The notes: a model not told the origin generated them from the sequence alone. DNA of 64,000 bases from JADFNB01 sp036397455 (GCA_036397455.1 DASWIX010000079.1:124001-188000); one strand, 5' to 3'. Shown: positions 16,841-25,564, numbered from the stretch's first letter. Translations and numbers: made by a program.

Positions 16841-18157
16841 TCATGCGTCAAACTCCAGCACGACGAGGCGATACCCCTCCGAGCGAACGATCCTGATGGG
16901 CCGGCCCTTGGCGACAAACCCCGCCTCGGACACGACGTCCAGCCGCTCCGTGCCGAACACGCCGGTGCCGGATGGGTGGAGGTCGGTAGCGGCCACGCCC
17001 TCGAGCCCAATGAGGTCGCCGCGCACCTCCGCCGACACGAATCCCCGATCCTTGTTGGTGGCCGCACGCAGGAAGATACCGCGCCACCGATCGCTCGTTG
17101 GTAGTCGGCCAACGAAGGTGTAGACGGCGGCGACGATCATCATCACCGCGAACGCGATGACACCCATCGCCCGCGCAATATCACCCCAGGTGGGGAGGTT
17201 GCCAAGCAGCGCCAGGAACACACCGGCCCCGATGCACACCAGCGCGATGATCCCGGCAACCCCGAAACCGGGCACGACGAACACCTCGATGGCCAACGCC
17301 ACCATGCCGACGCCCAGCAGGATCACCTCTTCCCAGCCCGCCAGCCCGATCAGGAGGTGGCTCCCGAAAAACGCGGCGAGCGACGCGATCCCGACCGATC
17401 CGGCCAGGCCGAACGACGGGGTCTTGATCTCGATCATCAGGCCCAGAAACCCGATCGACAACAGCATACCGGCGATGATCGGGTTGCTCAGAAACCCCAC
17501 GACATTCTCGGCCCAGTTGCGCTCCACCTCGATGACTTCCGCTCCATCGAGTCCCAACTGGCTGAGCACGTCGTCGAAATCGGTGGCGGCCACCCCGTAG
17601 CCCACCTCCACCGCTTCAGCGGTGGTCAGCGTGAGGAGTTTTCCGGCTTCGATCACGCCTGGGATCTCGATTTCCTCGTCCACCATCGCCTCCCCGATCC
17701 TCGGATCCCTGCCGCGCCGCTCGGCCAGCGCGCGGTACTCGGCCCGCATGACGCTCTGCGCCTTTTCCGAGACCTTGGTCCCCTGGCCGTCCACGACCGT
17801 CGACGCCCCGATCGTGGCGTCGGACCGCATGTAGATCCCCTGGGTCGACACGGAGATGAGCGCCCCGGCAGAGATGGCACGTGGATTCACGAACGCGTAG
17901 ACGGGAATGCGCGATCCGGTAACCGCGTCGACGATCTGCAACGCCGCGTCCACCCGGCCACCGAGCGTGTTCACATCCAGGATCACCGCGCTCGCGCCGG
18001 CCGCTTCCGCCTCGGTGATCGCACGGCGTATGAACGGAGCGATTCCCATTTCGATCATCCCGGTCACCGGGACGCGATACACCACCGGACGCTGCGCGGC
18101 CAGCGGCGCGGCGAGCGCGCTGGACAGGGCGATTGCTACCTGGACGCGGCGAAACAC
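16841..18157 (-). CDS. NfeD family membrane protein with ClpP-like serine protease domain
   Basis: With the GTG at 18157, which has GGGAGG five bases upstream, the protein has 438 residues: a signal peptide (ending near A-A-Q, residue 22), a ClpP/SppA-like protease domain, four to five transmembrane helices (about 225-365) and a C-terminal OB-fold NfeD domain. Ser96 in I-S-A-G-A-L and Lys132 in S-E-K-A-Q are the probable Ser-Lys dyad of the 1510-N/stomatin-protease group. The longer frame from ATG 18181 adds eight residues that include the ribosome site itself. It forms an operon with floA and is likely to process or organise stomatin/flotillin membrane domains. Confidence 0.92.
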   Translation of the reverse strand: MFRRVQVAIALSSALAAPLAAQRPVVYRVPVTGMIEMGIAPFIRRAITEAEAAGASAVILDVNTLGGRVDAALQIVDAVTGSRIPVYAFVNPRAISAGALISVSTQGIYMRSDATIGASTVVDGQGTKVSEKAQSVMRAEYRALAERRGRDPRIGEAMVDEEIEIPGVIEAGKLLTLTTAEAVEVGYGVAATDFDDVLSQLGLDGAEVIEVERNWAENVVGFLSNPIIAGMLLSIGFLGLMIEIKTPSFGLAGSVGIASLAAFFGSHLLIGLAGWEEVILLGVGMVALAIEVFVVPGFGVAGIIALVCIGAGVFLALLGNLPTWGDIARAMGVIAFAVMMIVAAVYTFVGRLPTSDRWRGIFLRAATNKDRGFVSAEVRGDLIGLEGVAATDLHPSGTGVFGTERLDVVSEAGFVAKGRPIRIVRSEGYRLVVLEFDA

Positions 18158-18351
18158 GGTCACCTCCCACCGAAGCACCATGAGAACTCACCGTAAGGTA
18201 GGAAGTCGCTGAACCGGAGGGAAGCGACGGTCGCCGAGCGGCGTCAAAGTCTCACTCAGTGGCGTCGCACGAACACCGAACACCCGCCGGCACGGCGGCG
18301 GACACTGGAATCCGCGTTCCGGCCGGGGAGGTGCCGCCGGGGCATTCCGGG

Positions 18352-18357
18352 TATATT
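18352..18357 (+). promoter_or_regulatory. TATATT box close to the DUF305 gene start
   Basis: TATATT ends seven bases before the ATG at 18365, with no Shine-Dalgarno sequence between. This is the same geometry as at the acyl-CoA dehydrogenase gene and suggests a -10 element of a leaderless transcript. It lies in the divergent 207-base gap facing the NfeD operon. Confidence 0.3.
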
Positions 18358-18364
18358 GGACGCC

Positions 18365-19060
18365 ATGCCCCGTCACACCCCCATGGGCTGGCAACGCCTT
18401 GCGCTCTCGATCACGCTGATAACCGCCGCGTGCGGCGGCGGAGCGGGATCGGCGGTGGACACCACGCCCGCGCCGGCCCCGGCCGCGAACGCCGAAATCG
18501 AGGCGCTTTACCGAGCCCGAACCGACAGCGCGCGCATGCGTTTCACCGAGGCGGACGTCGCCTTCATGACGGGCATGATCGCGCACCACGCCCAGGCGCT
18601 GGTCATGGCCGATCTCGCGCCAACCCACGGGGCAAGCCCACCGATGCGGGTGTTGTGCGCGCGCATCCTCAACGCCCAGCGAGACGAGATCACCACGATG
18701 CAGGGATGGCTGCGCGACCGCGGCCAACCGGTCCCCGAAGTGCGCATCGAAGGTCTGAATCTCATGATGCACGGCGTGGCCGAGCACCATATGCACATGC
18801 CGGGCATGCTGACCCAAGCGCAACTCGAGGAGCTCGATGCGGCGTCGGGGACGGACTTCGACCGGTTGTTCCTGACCTACATGATCCAGCACCACCGCGG
18901 TGCCGTGACGATGGTGCACGAATTGTTCGGCAGCGATGGCGCTGCACAAGACGAGCTGGCGTTCAAGCTGGCCTCCGATATCCAGGTCGATCAGCTCACC
19001 GAGATCGCCCGAATGGAACTGATGCTCGACGAGATGGCCCCGAACGCGCGGGGCCGGTGA
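18365..19060 (+). CDS. DUF305 lipoprotein
   Basis: A 231-residue lipoprotein: signal peptide with lipobox I-T-A-A-C (Cys23), then two DUF305 repeats with the hallmark motifs F-M-T-G-M-I-A-H-H-A-Q-A and Y-M-I-Q-H-H-R-G-A. DUF305 domains are ferritin-like four-helix bundles rich in His and Met, often linked to metal (copper, silver) handling, but without a proven enzyme activity. His/Met-rich stretches such as H-H-M-H-M-P-G-M occur between the repeats. The following lipoprotein gene starts 23 bases downstream, so they are likely one operon. Confidence 0.92.
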   Translation: MPRHTPMGWQRLALSITLITAACGGGAGSAVDTTPAPAPAANAEIEALYRARTDSARMRFTEADVAFMTGMIAHHAQALVMADLAPTHGASPPMRVLCARILNAQRDEITTMQGWLRDRGQPVPEVRIEGLNLMMHGVAEHHMHMPGMLTQAQLEELDAASGTDFDRLFLTYMIQHHRGAVTMVHELFGSDGAAQDELAFKLASDIQVDQLTEIARMELMLDEMAPNARGR

Positions 19061-19083
19061 CCAACCCACAGAGGGAACCCCAC

Positions 19084-21078
19084 ATGCCCCGTACCGCTTC
19101 ATCGATTCGACTTGCCGCGACACTGCTCGGCGCCGCCGCGTGCGGCTCATCCTACTCGTCCCAGGCGGCACCCACGCCGGCGCCGGCCGCTCCGGCTCGT
19201 GTCGCCACCATGCCGGCCGCAGCGCCCATGCCCGATCCGCGCGTCGGGTTGCGCGCGGGCCTGCTGAACGCCGGGGAAGCGGTTTGGAACCTGCGCCTGC
19301 TCTCCACGACGCCACCCGCCGCCGATTTCGTGGGTGTGACCAACTCCGACCTCGCGTTCACGGGCCAGTACGCCATTCAGGGTAACTACAACGGATTCCA
19401 GGTCTGGGACATCTCCAATCCGCGCCAACCGGTGCTGGTCACGGGCTACCTCTGCCCCGCCTCGCAGAGTGACGTGTCGGTGTACAAGAACCTGCTGTTC
19501 GTCTCGGGCGAGGGCCTGGGTGGACGGCTGGACTGCGGGACGGGAGGTGCGCCCGATGCCGTGAGCGCAGACCGCCTGCGGGGGATCCGCATCTTCGACA
19601 TCACCGACATCCGGAACCCCACGTATCTGACCAACGTGCAAACCTGCCGCGGCTCCCACACCCACTCGGTGCTCGCGGATCCGAACGACAGCGAGAACGT
19701 GTACATCTACGTGTCGGGTTCCGCGCCGGTCCGGCCCGCCGAGGAGTTGGCGGGATGCGTCGGCGCCCCGCCGGACGAAGACCCGAACTCCGCGCTGTTC
19801 CGGATCGAAGTCATCCGGGTACCGCTCGCACACCCGGAGCAGGCGGCGATCGTGAGTTCTCCGCGGATCTTCGGCGGTCTCGTCGCGCCCCCGCAGCACG
19901 GCATGGCCCCGGACGACATCGCCGCGATCGAGCGGGCGAGGGCCGCGGGCGCGTTCATCGTGGATCTCGGAGGCCAGCCCCGAGTCCTGCCGTCGCGGAT
20001 GACGGCACCGATGCTCGACAGCCTCGTCATGGCGCGTGGCGGAAACGGGACGCCGACGGCAGCCGATAGCGCTGCACTGCGCGCGGCGCTCCCCGCGATG
20101 ATCGCCGAGCGGTTCGGCGGTCCGCGTACGGACGGCCCGCGTCCCGGCCCCACCCAATGTCATGACATCACCTTGTACCCCGAGATCGGCTTGGCGGGCG
20201 GCGCCTGCGGCGGGTACGGACTGTTGCTGGATATCAGCGACCCCGCGAATCCGGTCCGCATCGGTGCGGTGAGCGACTCCAACTTCTCGTATTGGCATTC
20301 CGCGACATTCAGTAACGACGGCAGCAAGATCCTCTTTACCGACGAGTGGGGCGGCGGCGGTCAGCCAAAGTGCCGTGCCACCGATCCGATGGAGTGGGGC
20401 GCGGACGCGATCTTCACGCTCGAGAATCGCGAGATGCAGTTCAAGAGCTACTACAAGCTCCCGGCAGCACAGACGCCCGAGGAAAACTGCGTCGCGCACA
20501 ACGGATCGCTGGTGCCGATTCCCGGCCGCGACGTCATGATTCAGGGTTGGTATCAGGGCGGCATTTCGCTGTTCGATTGGACCGATCCGGCACACCCCAT
20601 GGAAATCGCCTATCACGACCGCGGACCGGTCGATCCGGACCGCATGCAGATGGGTGGGAGCTGGTCGGTCTACTGGTACAACGGTGTGATCGTCAGCTCG
20701 GAAATCGCTCGCGGGCTCGACATCTTCGAGTTGGTCCCAAGCCCCCTGATCTCCGCGAACGAGATCGAGGCGGCGAAGTCGGTGCACATCGACTATCTCA
20801 ACACGCAGGGCCAGCCACGGTTCACCTGGCCGGCCACGTTCGCGCTGGCACGGGCGTACGTCGACCAGCTGGAACGGTCGAACGGCCTTTCCGCCGACCG
20901 GATTGCAGCGGTGCGGCAACAGTTGGCCAGTGCCGAAAGCGCTTCGGGCCGCGGTCGGCAGGATGCGCTCCTCAGACTGTCCGAGCCGGTCGATGGGTAC
21001 GCGAACGGGTCGCGCGACGCCGCCAAGGTGCGCATGCTCGCCGGGGCGGTGCGGCAGCTCGCGACGGGGATGCGCTAA
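19084..21078 (+). CDS. LVIVD-repeat (propeller-like) lipoprotein
   Basis: A 664-residue lipoprotein with lipobox L-G-A-A-A-C (Cys20) and GAGGGAA before its ATG. It contains LVIVD-type repeats: Y-N-G-F-Q-V-W-D-I-S-N-P, G-I-R-I-F-D-I-T-D, L-L-L-D-I-S-D-P-A-N-P and I-S-L-F-D-W-T-D-P, expected to form a beta-propeller on the outside of the membrane. Conserved Cys and His residues (C-H-D-I-T-L-Y, H-N-G-S-L-V-P) are scattered among the blades. The C-terminal 100 residues are helical and unlike the repeats. Role unknown; cotranscribed with the DUF305 lipoprotein. The frame stays open to 18259, but that part overlaps the DUF305 gene. Confidence 0.9.
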   Translation: MPRTASSIRLAATLLGAAACGSSYSSQAAPTPAPAAPARVATMPAAAPMPDPRVGLRAGLLNAGEAVWNLRLLSTTPPAADFVGVTNSDLAFTGQYAIQGNYNGFQVWDISNPRQPVLVTGYLCPASQSDVSVYKNLLFVSGEGLGGRLDCGTGGAPDAVSADRLRGIRIFDITDIRNPTYLTNVQTCRGSHTHSVLADPNDSENVYIYVSGSAPVRPAEELAGCVGAPPDEDPNSALFRIEVIRVPLAHPEQAAIVSSPRIFGGLVAPPQHGMAPDDIAAIERARAAGAFIVDLGGQPRVLPSRMTAPMLDSLVMARGGNGTPTAADSAALRAALPAMIAERFGGPRTDGPRPGPTQCHDITLYPEIGLAGGACGGYGLLLDISDPANPVRIGAVSDSNFSYWHSATFSNDGSKILFTDEWGGGGQPKCRATDPMEWGADAIFTLENREMQFKSYYKLPAAQTPEENCVAHNGSLVPIPGRDVMIQGWYQGGISLFDWTDPAHPMEIAYHDRGPVDPDRMQMGGSWSVYWYNGVIVSSEIARGLDIFELVPSPLISANEIEAAKSVHIDYLNTQGQPRFTWPATFALARAYVDQLERSNGLSADRIAAVRQQLASAESASGRGRQDALLRLSEPVDGYANGSRDAAKVRMLAGAVRQLATGMR

Positions 21079-21116
21079 GTCGAGGACGGCCGGGGAACGG
21101 TCAACGACGGTCAGAG

Positions 21117-21156
21117 GGCGGTTGCCGGCGTCACGAACGTGGCGCCGGTGACCGCC
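21117..21156 (+). terminator. Possible hairpin between convergent genes
   Basis: Arms 21117-21132 and 21141-21156 pair at 13 of 16 positions around an 8-base loop. It begins 39 bases after the LVIVD gene and overlaps the 3' end of the opposite recQ gene. There is no T-run, so it may just be coding-sequence symmetry. Confidence 0.3.
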
Positions 21157-22402
21157 CGGGGCCACACAGATCGCATCCGGCACATCTGACCTCCTGCTCA
21201 CCCAGGTAGGCCAGCAGGATCCGACGCCGGCATCGCCGGCCCAGCACGTACCGGCGCATGGTGGCGAGTCCCTCGCCGGCGGCCGGCCCCGCACCCTTCA
21301 TCCGATCCGCCAGCACCAGGTCCCGCTTGGTCCACATCAGCAGGCAGCGTGACGCCGCCCCGTCGCGCCCCGCCCTGCCCGCTTCCTGGTAGTAGGCCTC
21401 CGGCCTCGTCGGGATCCCGAGGTGGACCACGAGCCGCACGTCCGGCTTGTCGATCCCCATACCGAACGCGCTCGTGGCCACCATCACGCGAATGCTACCG
21501 TCCAAAAACCGGCGGAGCAGGGCGCGCCGGGCGCCGGACGGGAGCCCGGCGTGGTACGGTGCCGCCGCGATGCCGGCCCGGCGAAGTATGGTGGTCACGC
21601 CGTCGGTGCGGTTCCGCGTGGGCACATACACGATGGCCGTGCCCTGCTCCGCCCGCAGCATCACCTTGGCCTCGTTGAGTCTGGATGGCTCATCCGCGAA
21701 CCGACGCACCTCGAATGACAGATTGGGACGATCGAACGACTGCGTGACGACCACCGGATTCTTTAAGCCGAGCACGCGCGCGATATCGTCGCGGGTGGAG
21801 GGCGTGGCCGTCGCGGTGACGGCCATCGTCGGGGGAAACCCCAGCACCTGGCGGTGCAGACCGAGCGCGCGATAGTGCGGGCGGAACTCGTGACCCCACT
21901 CGCTGATGCAGTGCGCTTCATCGATGGCGAGTGTGCCGCACACCTGCCGGCAGCGTTCCACCAGACTTTCCAGCCGCTCCGGCGCCACGTACAGCAGCTT
22001 GAGCCGACGCGCGTTCAACGCCTCGAGCACCGAGCGCTGCAGCGCCGGTTTCTGGGTGCTACTGAGGTAAGCCGCAGCGACGCCTCTCTTGCGCAAGGCG
22101 GATACCTGGTCCTGCATCAGCGAGATGAGCGGCGAGACCACCAGGGTGGTCCCGTCACGCACGAGAGCGGGAAGCTGGAAGCAGATCGACTTGCCACCGC
22201 CGGTCGGGAGCATGGCGAGACAGTCCCGGCCGCGCAGCAACGCGAGCACGGCGCGCCGCTGGTGAAAGCGCAGCGCGTCGTAGCCCCAGACGTTGGCCAG
22301 TATCGATTCGGCGTCCGTGAGGCCCGCCGTGGCCAACTCCTGATTTTGCGAAGCCGCGAGCACGATGCAACGTGCATCCGTTCGGTGCCCACCCGTCATC
22401 AT
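21131..22402 (-). CDS. recQ: Short RecQ-type ATP-dependent DNA helicase
   Basis: A 423-residue 3'-5' superfamily-2 DNA helicase. Motifs seen: motif 0 with Gln48, Walker A T-G-G-G-K-S (67-72), D-E-A-H followed by C-I-S-E-W-G-H (the RecQ aromatic-rich loop), T-A-T-A-T, and the motif VI Q-E-A-G-R-A-G-R-D-G. A zinc-binding part with R-C-R-R and C-A-G-C-D-L-C follows. The protein stops there: the winged-helix and HRDC domains of full-length RecQ (about 600 residues) are missing, as in the short RecQ group near ComFA/RecS-like proteins. ATG 22402 is chosen; GTG 22405 and ATG 22399 are equally possible. No clear ribosome site. Confidence 0.9.
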   Translation of the reverse strand: MMTGGHRTDARCIVLAASQNQELATAGLTDAESILANVWGYDALRFHQRRAVLALLRGRDCLAMLPTGGGKSICFQLPALVRDGTTLVVSPLISLMQDQVSALRKRGVAAAYLSSTQKPALQRSVLEALNARRLKLLYVAPERLESLVERCRQVCGTLAIDEAHCISEWGHEFRPHYRALGLHRQVLGFPPTMAVTATATPSTRDDIARVLGLKNPVVVTQSFDRPNLSFEVRRFADEPSRLNEAKVMLRAEQGTAIVYVPTRNRTDGVTTILRRAGIAAAPYHAGLPSGARRALLRRFLDGSIRVMVATSAFGMGIDKPDVRLVVHLGIPTRPEAYYQEAGRAGRDGAASRCLLMWTKRDLVLADRMKGAGPAAGEGLATMRRYVLGRRCRRRILLAYLGEQEVRCAGCDLCGPGRSPAPRS

Positions 22403-22477
22403 CACAACGCCGTGGATACGCTTTCACCGCACCGACCGCCGGACTACATTGCGCGAACCTCAGACCGGCGGTGGACG

Positions 22478-23032
22478 ATGCGCCCGACAATGCACGTGAT
22501 CTTGACGGCTTCGGCCTTAGCCGCAGCCCCCGGCCTGGCGCGCGCCCAGATCGCGATCGCACCATCGGGCATCGAGCCGACCGCGTGGGAGCGGATTGCG
22601 ATCCGGGTGGTCAACCAGTCCGCGTCGGCGGTCGTGTCGGTGCGGGTCGACGTGCCGGACGCGATCGGGGTGCTCGGGGTGGATCAACCCGAGGGGTGGA
22701 CGATCACCATCACCTCGCCCTCCGACACCGCGCCGCAGGCGATCGAATGGACCGGTGGCCGGCTCGATCGGGGCGCGTTCCGCGAATTCGCATTCCTCGG
22801 CCGGTTGGCGGGCAACGTCAAGCAGCGGACGCTCGTCTTCCCGGTCCGGATCACGCGGGAGGATGGCACGACCGTTTCGTGGAGCCGCGGGGGCGAGGGG
22901 ACGGCGCCGACCATGGCGATACGCGGGTCGACGACGATCTCCTCGTGGGGTGCGTTTGCGCTCGCGGGTGTCGCGTTCGGCGTAGCGCTGGTGGCAGCGG
23001 CGCTCGCGATGCGCCGCCGGACGGATATCTAG
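22478..23032 (+). CDS. YcnI-like (DUF1775) exported membrane-anchored protein
   Basis: A 184-residue protein with a signal peptide (cleavage near A-R-A-Q, residue 24), a cupredoxin-like DUF1775 domain (E-P-T-A-W-E-R-I-A-I-R-V-V-N, then Q-P-E-G-W-T-I and the F-x-F-L-G-R-L block), and a C-terminal transmembrane helix (about 158-178) ending in R-R-R. DUF1775/YcnI proteins bind copper at the membrane face. Odd point: the mature N-terminus begins Ala-Gln where YcnI proteins have the copper-binding His, so this copy may not bind copper in the usual way. It is transcribed away from recQ. Confidence 0.82.
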   Translation: MRPTMHVILTASALAAAPGLARAQIAIAPSGIEPTAWERIAIRVVNQSASAVVSVRVDVPDAIGVLGVDQPEGWTITITSPSDTAPQAIEWTGGRLDRGAFREFAFLGRLAGNVKQRTLVFPVRITREDGTTVSWSRGGEGTAPTMAIRGSTTISSWGAFALAGVAFGVALVAAALAMRRRTDI

Positions 23033-23061
23033 TACACGCGGCCACCAGTTCCATGACGTAC

Positions 23062-23106
23062 TCACCGCGGAGCACGCGGAGGACCCCTCTGCGCACTCTG
23101 CGGTGA
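23062..23106. repeat. Imperfect palindrome between convergent genes
   Basis: Two 21-base arms (23062-23082 and 23086-23106) match at 17 positions around a 3-base loop. The arms contain the doubled core CACCGCGGAG/CACGCGGAGG. It lies exactly between the YcnI-like gene and the oppositely oriented gene at 23122. It could end transcription in both directions, or be one copy of a dispersed palindromic repeat. Confidence 0.55.
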
Positions 23107-23121
23107 AACACGTAACCGTAC

Positions 23122-23700
23122 TTATGTACCGATGGCCTGGCCGTCCGCCTCCGCCCGCCACATCTGCATGAGGCCTTTGTATTTCCGGCGGAATTCGGCT
23201 GGATCCTGCGAGATGGTCTCGTTCGTGAACCGTGGGAGCACGTCCTCTAGCAACGCGTCCATCCGATCGGGCTCGATCCAGCCGTGACGCAGGTAGCCCA
23301 GCACGAGCCGGTAGTCGGGTTCGTCCCCCCGGGCGACGGCTCGCAACGCCACGCTGTAGGGATCGAAGTGGGACACGGCAAACACGCCGTGGTCGAACGA
23401 CAGGCCCGTGTCCCTGGACCGCGCCTCGTAATCGTCGGGGAGCGGAATGACGTCGCCGGGCGACTCCCACACGACGGCGATGTCCCGCAGGTCGGACACG
23501 GCATGCACGGCGCGCCTCAGCGCATCGGCCGAGAAATCCGGCTCGACCGCCAATGCCAGCCGGTTCACGCGCCGGCACCAGCCTTCCAGGAGCTGAGACG
23601 TCTCGCCGACGAGATAGACTCGTCCGGACGCGCCACCACCCGCCACAGCAGTCAGGAAATCGATCAAATCCCCGCGCGCATACTCGCGCCGGCCGGTCAC
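23122..23700 (-). CDS. Hypothetical protein, possibly nucleotidyltransferase-like (DUF6036)
   Basis: A 192-residue protein whose GTG start overlaps the previous stop codon as GTGA. It opens with an alpha/beta part (V-Y-L-V-G-E-T-S-Q-L-L-E-G), then D-F-S-A-D-A-L-R-R-A-V-H-A and an acidic stretch, then a helical half with F-A-V-S-H-F-D-P-Y-S-V-A-L-R-A-V-A-R-G. This order recalls DUF6036-type proteins that belong to the nucleotidyltransferase superfamily, but the usual G-S/D-x-D catalytic pair is not evident. I cannot assign a function. It is coupled to the unknown gene upstream and lies at the end of the redox array. Confidence 0.55.
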   Translation of the reverse strand: MTGRREYARGDLIDFLTAVAGGGASGRVYLVGETSQLLEGWCRRVNRLALAVEPDFSADALRRAVHAVSDLRDIAVVWESPGDVIPLPDDYEARSRDTGLSFDHGVFAVSHFDPYSVALRAVARGDEPDYRLVLGYLRHGWIEPDRMDALLEDVLPRFTNETISQDPAEFRRKYKGLMQMWRAEADGQAIGT

Positions 23701-24416
23701 TTGTACCGTCGCTTGGGCGTCTTGTCGTGCCAGTCGTACACCCAGAAGGTGTAGGCGTATGGGAAGATGGTCTGGACGACATGGAACGGCTCGTACTCGA
23801 ACAGACGCCGCATGGCCCACGAAAACCGGTACCGCGGGTGATCCTGCGTGATGATCTCGACCACGCAGTCGACCTGGAAGCTGAGAAACACCGGTGAGTT
23901 GCCGGTCCACAGGACCGACGCAAGCGGGCGGTGAGACAGGTTGTGGAACGTCTCACCTTCGAAGATCTCGAGCAACCCGAGCCTGCGCCAATCCACGTGC
24001 TCGGGATGCGCGTAGAACTCCCGAGCGGCCCCGACCCGCAGCGAGCGGGTCTCGTCGACGGCGTGCGGTGGCAGCTTGCTGATCTTCTCGACCGCGGTTT
24101 CGACGACGTCGAGATAGTGCTCGACGTATTCGTCCTTGGGGATGAACCCGACGCCCTTGTTGGCCAGGTTCGGCACGGCACGCTCGGCACTCCACGTCCC
24201 GACGACCGGAAGATGTCCGGCATTGAACGGCACGTACTCGTCTTGCTCGATCGCGTCGTAGATGCCGCGCTTATACGCCAATTGCCACGTGACGAAGTGC
24301 TGCGGGAGTTCCTTGATGGCGAACTCGCGTGCCGGCTCGCCGGGCTGAGCAAGACAGGCGATGTCGCCTTCGACCTGTACCTGACGCGTCAGGGAATCGG
24401 ACTGAGTGCCGGTCAT
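23697..24416 (-). CDS. Conserved-looking hypothetical protein
   Basis: A 239-residue soluble protein rich in aromatic residues and histidines (F-V-T-W-Q-L-A-Y-K-R-G-I-Y-D near residue 42, F-H-N-L-S-H-R-P, and the end V-Y-D-W-H-D-K-T-P-K-R-R-Y-K). No signal peptide or membrane helix is evident, and I do not recognise a family. Codon use looks like that of its neighbours. It is transcribed just after the cytochrome-oxidase genes and is coupled to the next gene by a GTGA overlap, so the two probably act together. Confidence 0.6.
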   Translation of the reverse strand: MTGTQSDSLTRQVQVEGDIACLAQPGEPAREFAIKELPQHFVTWQLAYKRGIYDAIEQDEYVPFNAGHLPVVGTWSAERAVPNLANKGVGFIPKDEYVEHYLDVVETAVEKISKLPPHAVDETRSLRVGAAREFYAHPEHVDWRRLGLLEIFEGETFHNLSHRPLASVLWTGNSPVFLSFQVDCVVEIITQDHPRYRFSWAMRRLFEYEPFHVVQTIFPYAYTFWVYDWHDKTPKRRYK

Positions 24417-24479
24417 GTCGTCTGGTCACCCCGGGATGGTCAATGTTGGCGTCCCGGACAACGGCCTCCGGGCACGGAT

Positions 24480-24496
24480 CGACGCCAACGGCGTCG
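24480..24496 (-). terminator. Hairpin after the cytochrome oxidase operon
   Basis: A perfect 7-bp stem (CGACGCC / GGCGTCG) with a 3-base loop starts one base after the stop codon of the last gene of the ctaCDEF-ctaB set. There is no T-run. It may end or attenuate this transcript before the two unknown genes. Confidence 0.4.
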
Positions 24497-24497
24497 G

Positions 24498-24686
24498 TCA
24501 GCGATGGAGAAAACGGTCGAGATGCTTGAGATAATAACTGAGGCCCAACGCCGCCACACCGAACGAGATGCCGAGTACGAGCATCAAGGGTGCCCCGTCC
24601 GTTCGGAAACTTACCACCATCCATACGGCGAGCCCAAGACAGAAGACGATGGCGGTAGCGATCAGCAGGCGGTGGAAGACGATCAT
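24498..24686 (-). CDS. Small membrane protein at the end of the oxidase operon
   Basis: A 62-residue protein with two predicted transmembrane helices (about 6-26 and 33-52) and a basic C-terminal tail. Its ATG overlaps the ctaB stop as ATGA. It is probably an accessory or assembly factor of the cytochrome oxidase; small membrane proteins are common at this place in cta operons, but no family is recognised. Confidence 0.7.
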   Translation of the reverse strand: MIVFHRLLIATAIVFCLGLAVWMVVSFRTDGAPLMLVLGISFGVAALGLSYYLKHLDRFLHR

Positions 24687-25564
24687 GCGGCTCGATTCAC
24701 GCTCATCAGCGCCAGCAGCAACGGCAGATAGGCCAGCGACCACCGGAACAACCGCCTGGCATGCCCGACGGTCGCGCGCCGCATCGCCTGCACCGACAAG
24801 ACGAGCATGACCGCCGACAGCGTGAGCGCTCCCACGAAGTACGTCCGCCCGGCGACGCCGAGCATGGTGGGCAGGAGGCTCATCGGGAGCAGCGCGGCCG
24901 CATAGAGACTGGCGTAGCCGAAGGTGGCCCGCCCGTCGGCATCGTCGACGCTGATCATGCGGAGTCCCGCCCGCCCATAGTCCTCGCGATAGAGCCATGC
25001 GAGCGCCAGGAAGTGCGGGAGTTGCCAGAGAAACAGTATCGAGAACAGCACGGCCGCATGCAGCGTGACGGTGCCCTGGACGGCGGTCCAGCCGCCGACG
25101 ATCGGCAACGCGCCGGGAACAGCCCCAATCAACGTGGCGAGCGTCGTCCGCCGTTTGAGCGGCGTGTAGATCAGCACGTATGAACCGAGCGTCAGCAGCG
25201 CGAGGGCTCCGGTAAGCGGGTTCACCAACTGGAAGAGATACGCCACACCGCCGATGCCGGTGATCCACCCAAACGCGAGCGCCTGCGCGAGTGGTAACCG
25301 CCCGTCCGGCAGCGGGCGGGTTCGCGTGCGGTGCATGAGCGCGTCGGTATCCCGCTCGTACACCTGGTTCAGCGCGTTCGTGCCCGTGGCGACCAGCGCG
25401 GTTCCCACCAGGAGATGGAACAACGCGTAGAGGTCGCTCGCCGACGGCCCCGCAAGCCAAAACCCCGCGGCCGCGGTGACCATTACCAGCCACACGATCC
25501 GCGGTTTGCCCAGTTCCACGAAGTCCGCCAGCGCGGCATGACGCGGAGCAACGGCTACCGTCAC
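24683..25564 (-). CDS. ctaB: Protohaem IX farnesyltransferase (haem O synthase)
   Basis: A 293-residue UbiA-superfamily membrane enzyme that adds a farnesyl group to haem B, giving haem O for the oxidase encoded upstream. The prenyl-diphosphate site N-x-x-x-(E)-x-D-x-D-x-x-M-x-R-T is present as N-Q-V-Y-E-R-D-T-D-A-L-M-H-R-T, and the second Asp-rich region is Y-R-E-D-Y followed by D-D-A-D-G. About eight to nine membrane helices. The GTG start overlaps the subunit IV stop (GTGA). The symbol cyoE is also used. Confidence 0.96.
   Translation of the reverse strand: MTVAVAPRHAALADFVELGKPRIVWLVMVTAAAGFWLAGPSASDLYALFHLLVGTALVATGTNALNQVYERDTDALMHRTRTRPLPDGRLPLAQALAFGWITGIGGVAYLFQLVNPLTGALALLTLGSYVLIYTPLKRRTTLATLIGAVPGALPIVGGWTAVQGTVTLHAAVLFSILFLWQLPHFLALAWLYREDYGRAGLRMISVDDADGRATFGYASLYAAALLPMSLLPTMLGVAGRTYFVGALTLSAVMLVLSVQAMRRATVGHARRLFRWSLAYLPLLLALMSVNRAA

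Noticed and set aside
18259..19083. Long N-terminal extension of the LVIVD lipoprotein
   Set aside because: It lies over the DUF305 gene in another frame, and the lipobox and ribosome site fix the start at 19084.
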